A DNA stretch of 64,000 bases, taken from Phycisphaerales bacterium. GTDB taxonomy: Bacteria > Planctomycetota > Phycisphaerae > Phycisphaerales > UBA1924. The DNA is taken from NCBI GenBank assembly GCA_007693785.1, contig RECY01000038.1, positions 80,553 to 144,552 of the forward strand, written 5' to 3'. The notes under the pieces are model-generated. The model did no database searches. It worked only from the letters and a program-made list of their open reading frames with translations, and was not told the origin of the DNA. The translations under genes and the position numbers were made by a program. How positions within the stretch are numbered: the first letter of the stretch is position 1; each line of letters starts with the position of its first letter. Positions 62,649 to 64,000 of this stretch are shown one piece after another.

Positions 62649-63806
62649 ATGCACGAAGCCGCGTCGATGCTGGACATGGCGGCCCGCCTCGGATGGCGCA
62701 GCCACGGGCTGGTCGAGCCGAACCCGATGGTGGGAGCGGTGATCGTCCGCGACGGGCGCGTGATCGGCATGGGGCGCCACCGTCGCTACGGCGGGCTGCA
62801 CGCCGAGCGGGAGGCGCTCGCCGACTGTGCGCGCCGCGGTGAGAACCCGCGCGGTGCGATGGTCTATTGCACGCTCGAGCCGTGTCGGCATACGGGCAAG
62901 CAGCCGCCGTGTACGGAGGCGTTGATCGAGGCGGGCGTCGCGGGGGTTGTGTACGCCTGCCCGGACCCGGCGCCGGAGAGCGGCGGGGGGGCGGCCGTGC
63001 TGCGCGAGGCGGGGATCGAGGCCCACCTGAGCGTGGCTAGCGCGCTCGCGAGCGGGCTCGCGGCCCCGTTCGTCCACCGCGTGCGCACGGGCCTGCCCTG
63101 GGTGATCGCCAAGTGGGCGCAAACGATCGACGGGCGGATCGCGACGCGCACCGGCGAGAGCCAATGGATCAGCGGCGAGCGCTCGCGGGCGCGCGTGCAC
63201 CGCTTGCGGTCGCGGGTGGACGCGGTGCTCGCGGGGATCGGGACGGTGCTGGCCGACGACCCGATGCTGAATGCGCGGAGCGTTGGCAAGGTGCGTCGCG
63301 TCGCCCGACGCGTGGTGATCGACAGCGACCTGGACATCCCGATCGACAGCAAGCTCGTCGCGACGGCGCGTGAGGTGCCGACGACGGTGATCTGTGCGCA
63401 GGAGCTCCTGCACGTGCGCCTGACCGAAGAGAAGCGGAACCGGCTGACGGTCGCGGGCGTCGAGGTGCTCGGCGTGCTGGGTGGGGCGGCGACAGCCGGG
63501 TGGCTCGACCTGCGTTCGGCCCTGAAATTGCTGGTCGATCGGCACGACGTGACGACGGTGCTCGTGGAGAGCGGGCCGGGGCTGCTGGGCTCGCTGATGG
63601 AGGCGCAGCTCGTGCAGGAGGCGGTGGTGTACGTGGCGCCGCTGCTGCTGGGGGACGAGCTGGCGCGAGGGGCCGCGACGGGGCGCGTCGCGGCGAGCCT
63701 GTCGAGCGGCATCCGGTTCCAGCTCGTGCGCCAGCGCCGGGTTGGGAATGACGTGGAGTTGATCTATCGACGGCACGGCGGGTGGACGACCGGGGCGGAG
63801 GTATAA
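62649..63806 (+). CDS. ribD: Bifunctional riboflavin biosynthesis deaminase/reductase
   Basis: A 385-residue RibD. The N-terminal deaminase (about 1-145) has the zinc motifs GGLHAEREAL near 48 and PCRHTGKQPPCTEAL near 80; the C-terminal reductase has WAQTIDGRIATRTGESQWISGE near 157, VLAGIGTVLADDPMLNAR near 188, and VLVESGPGLLGSL near 304. It deaminates and reduces the pyrimidine intermediate of riboflavin synthesis. ATG 62649 is preferred over GTG 62643 because of its spacing from the TACGCT box. No other rib gene is in the window. Confidence 0.95.
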   Translation: MHEAASMLDMAARLGWRSHGLVEPNPMVGAVIVRDGRVIGMGRHRRYGGLHAEREALADCARRGENPRGAMVYCTLEPCRHTGKQPPCTEALIEAGVAGVVYACPDPAPESGGGAAVLREAGIEAHLSVASALASGLAAPFVHRVRTGLPWVIAKWAQTIDGRIATRTGESQWISGERSRARVHRLRSRVDAVLAGIGTVLADDPMLNARSVGKVRRVARRVVIDSDLDIPIDSKLVATAREVPTTVICAQELLHVRLTEEKRNRLTVAGVEVLGVLGGAATAGWLDLRSALKLLVDRHDVTTVLVESGPGLLGSLMEAQLVQEAVVYVAPLLLGDELARGAATGRVAASLSSGIRFQLVRQRRVGNDVELIYRRHGGWTTGAEV

Positions 63807-63873
63807 AGGCTGCGATTTTTCTTCACCTGGTCATGCCCACGACGCTCATGTCGCCAACAGCTTCGTGCGCTTC

Positions 63874-63907
63874 AAAAAAAGCGGCCATCCCATATCGGGA
63901 AGGCCGC
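63874..63907 (-). terminator. Intrinsic terminator downstream of the tRNA-Gly 3' half
   Basis: On the - strand an 11-position stem (63907-63897 with 63891-63881, one mismatch) and a 5-base loop are followed by seven T (63880-63874). It sits 8 bases beyond the tRNA 3' end and also faces the end of ribD. Confidence 0.88.
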
Positions 63908-63914
63908 ACACAAA

Positions 63915-63956
63915 AGCGGGTGATCGGACTCGAACCGACGACATTCAGCTTGGGAA
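63915..63956 (-). tRNA. 3' half of tRNA-Gly (CCC); 5' half not recognisable in window
   Basis: Read on the - strand: anticodon loop TTCCCAA (63956-63950, anticodon CCC), 3' anticodon strand GCTGA, variable ATGTC, T arm GTCGG-TTCGAGT-CCGAT, acceptor 3' strand CACCCGC and discriminator T, which is the bacterial tRNA-Gly identity base. The sequence that should form the 5' strand of the anticodon stem (TCAGC just before the loop) is absent; 63957-64000 does not fold as the missing half. It may be an att-type fragment, an intron-split gene or a remnant. Confidence 0.6.
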
Positions 63957-64000
63957 CGCCCCAGGCTGCAGGACCGAAACGCGTAAGCCACGCTATACCC

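Noticed and set aside
62609..62649. FMN riboswitch before ribD
   Set aside because: Only 40 bases separate the genes and the -10 box leaves no room for a leader RNA.
63915..64000. 3' end of a tmRNA
   Set aside because: The acceptor end and discriminator T fit tRNA-Gly, the third acceptor pair is G-C rather than the G-U needed for alanylation of tmRNA, and the anticodon loop TTCCCAA is intact.

Overview
The window looks like chromosomal DNA of a planctomycete, most likely class Phycisphaerae. The evidence is very high G+C by eye, an LEPR-XLL N-terminal signature on a secreted cyclophilin, two proteins ending in a PEP-CTERM-like tail (PSAA, hydrophobic stretch, RRRR), several membrane proteins with a C-x-x-C-[GR]-Y-[DR]-L ... 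C-P-E-C-G zinc ribbon, and an archaeal-type phosphoglycerate mutase. This placement is inference; there is no rRNA in the window.

Layout. 1-4317: tail of an FAD/Fe-S oxidase, a CDGSH protein with a MoxR ATPase, zinc-ribbon membrane proteins and a zincin. 4554-7932: sppA convergent with pyrH-frr, separated by a bidirectional terminator. 8360-19013: an eight-gene, mostly start/stop-overlapping operon coding a VWA protein, an ExbB/ExbD/ExbD motor and four large helical envelope proteins; this is the best candidate for an undescribed system. 19140-23586: stand-alone tRNA-binding domain, then two divergent ECF sigma units, one followed by an anti-sigma-like and a Spy-like protein, the other by a membrane protein with a pilin-like region. 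23794-24625: rpmI-rplT. 24798-31920: M50 protease, divergent speB/apgM, AbgT transporter, divergent guaD/BtpA. 32165-38213: cyclophilin with propeller-like repeats, zinc-ribbon protein, def-fmt-metalloprotease, FecCD permease. 38218-44585: metH with a VOC protein, GNAT, NRAMP relative. 44644-48920: pyruvate dehydrogenase E1alpha, E1beta and E2. 49134-56709: an acyl-CoA/leucine-type degradation block. 57368-59356: tandem PEP-CTERM paralogues. 59840-63806: recA, tRNA-Leu, an RNase H-fold protein, ribD. The right edge holds the 3' half of a tRNA-Gly(CCC) with its terminator but no recognisable 5' half.

How the genes work together. Initiator-methionine handling (fmt, def), ribosome recycling and UMP supply (frr, pyrH) and L35/L20 are ordinary housekeeping units. 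The PDH block feeds acetyl-CoA; the block 49134-56709 (carboxyltransferase, HMG-CoA lyase, three crotonases, acyl-CoA dehydrogenase) fits branched-chain or fatty acyl-CoA oxidation. The ExbBD operon should couple the proton gradient to an envelope machine of unknown output.

Two genome-wide themes emerge. First, several genes have a TANNNT -10 box ending only 6-9 bases before the start codon, implying leaderless mRNAs, and two divergent gene pairs share the central TA of overlapping -10 boxes. Second, a 23-base hairpin family (8-bp stem, 3-base loop, CCAC tail, covarying arms) recurs between genes.
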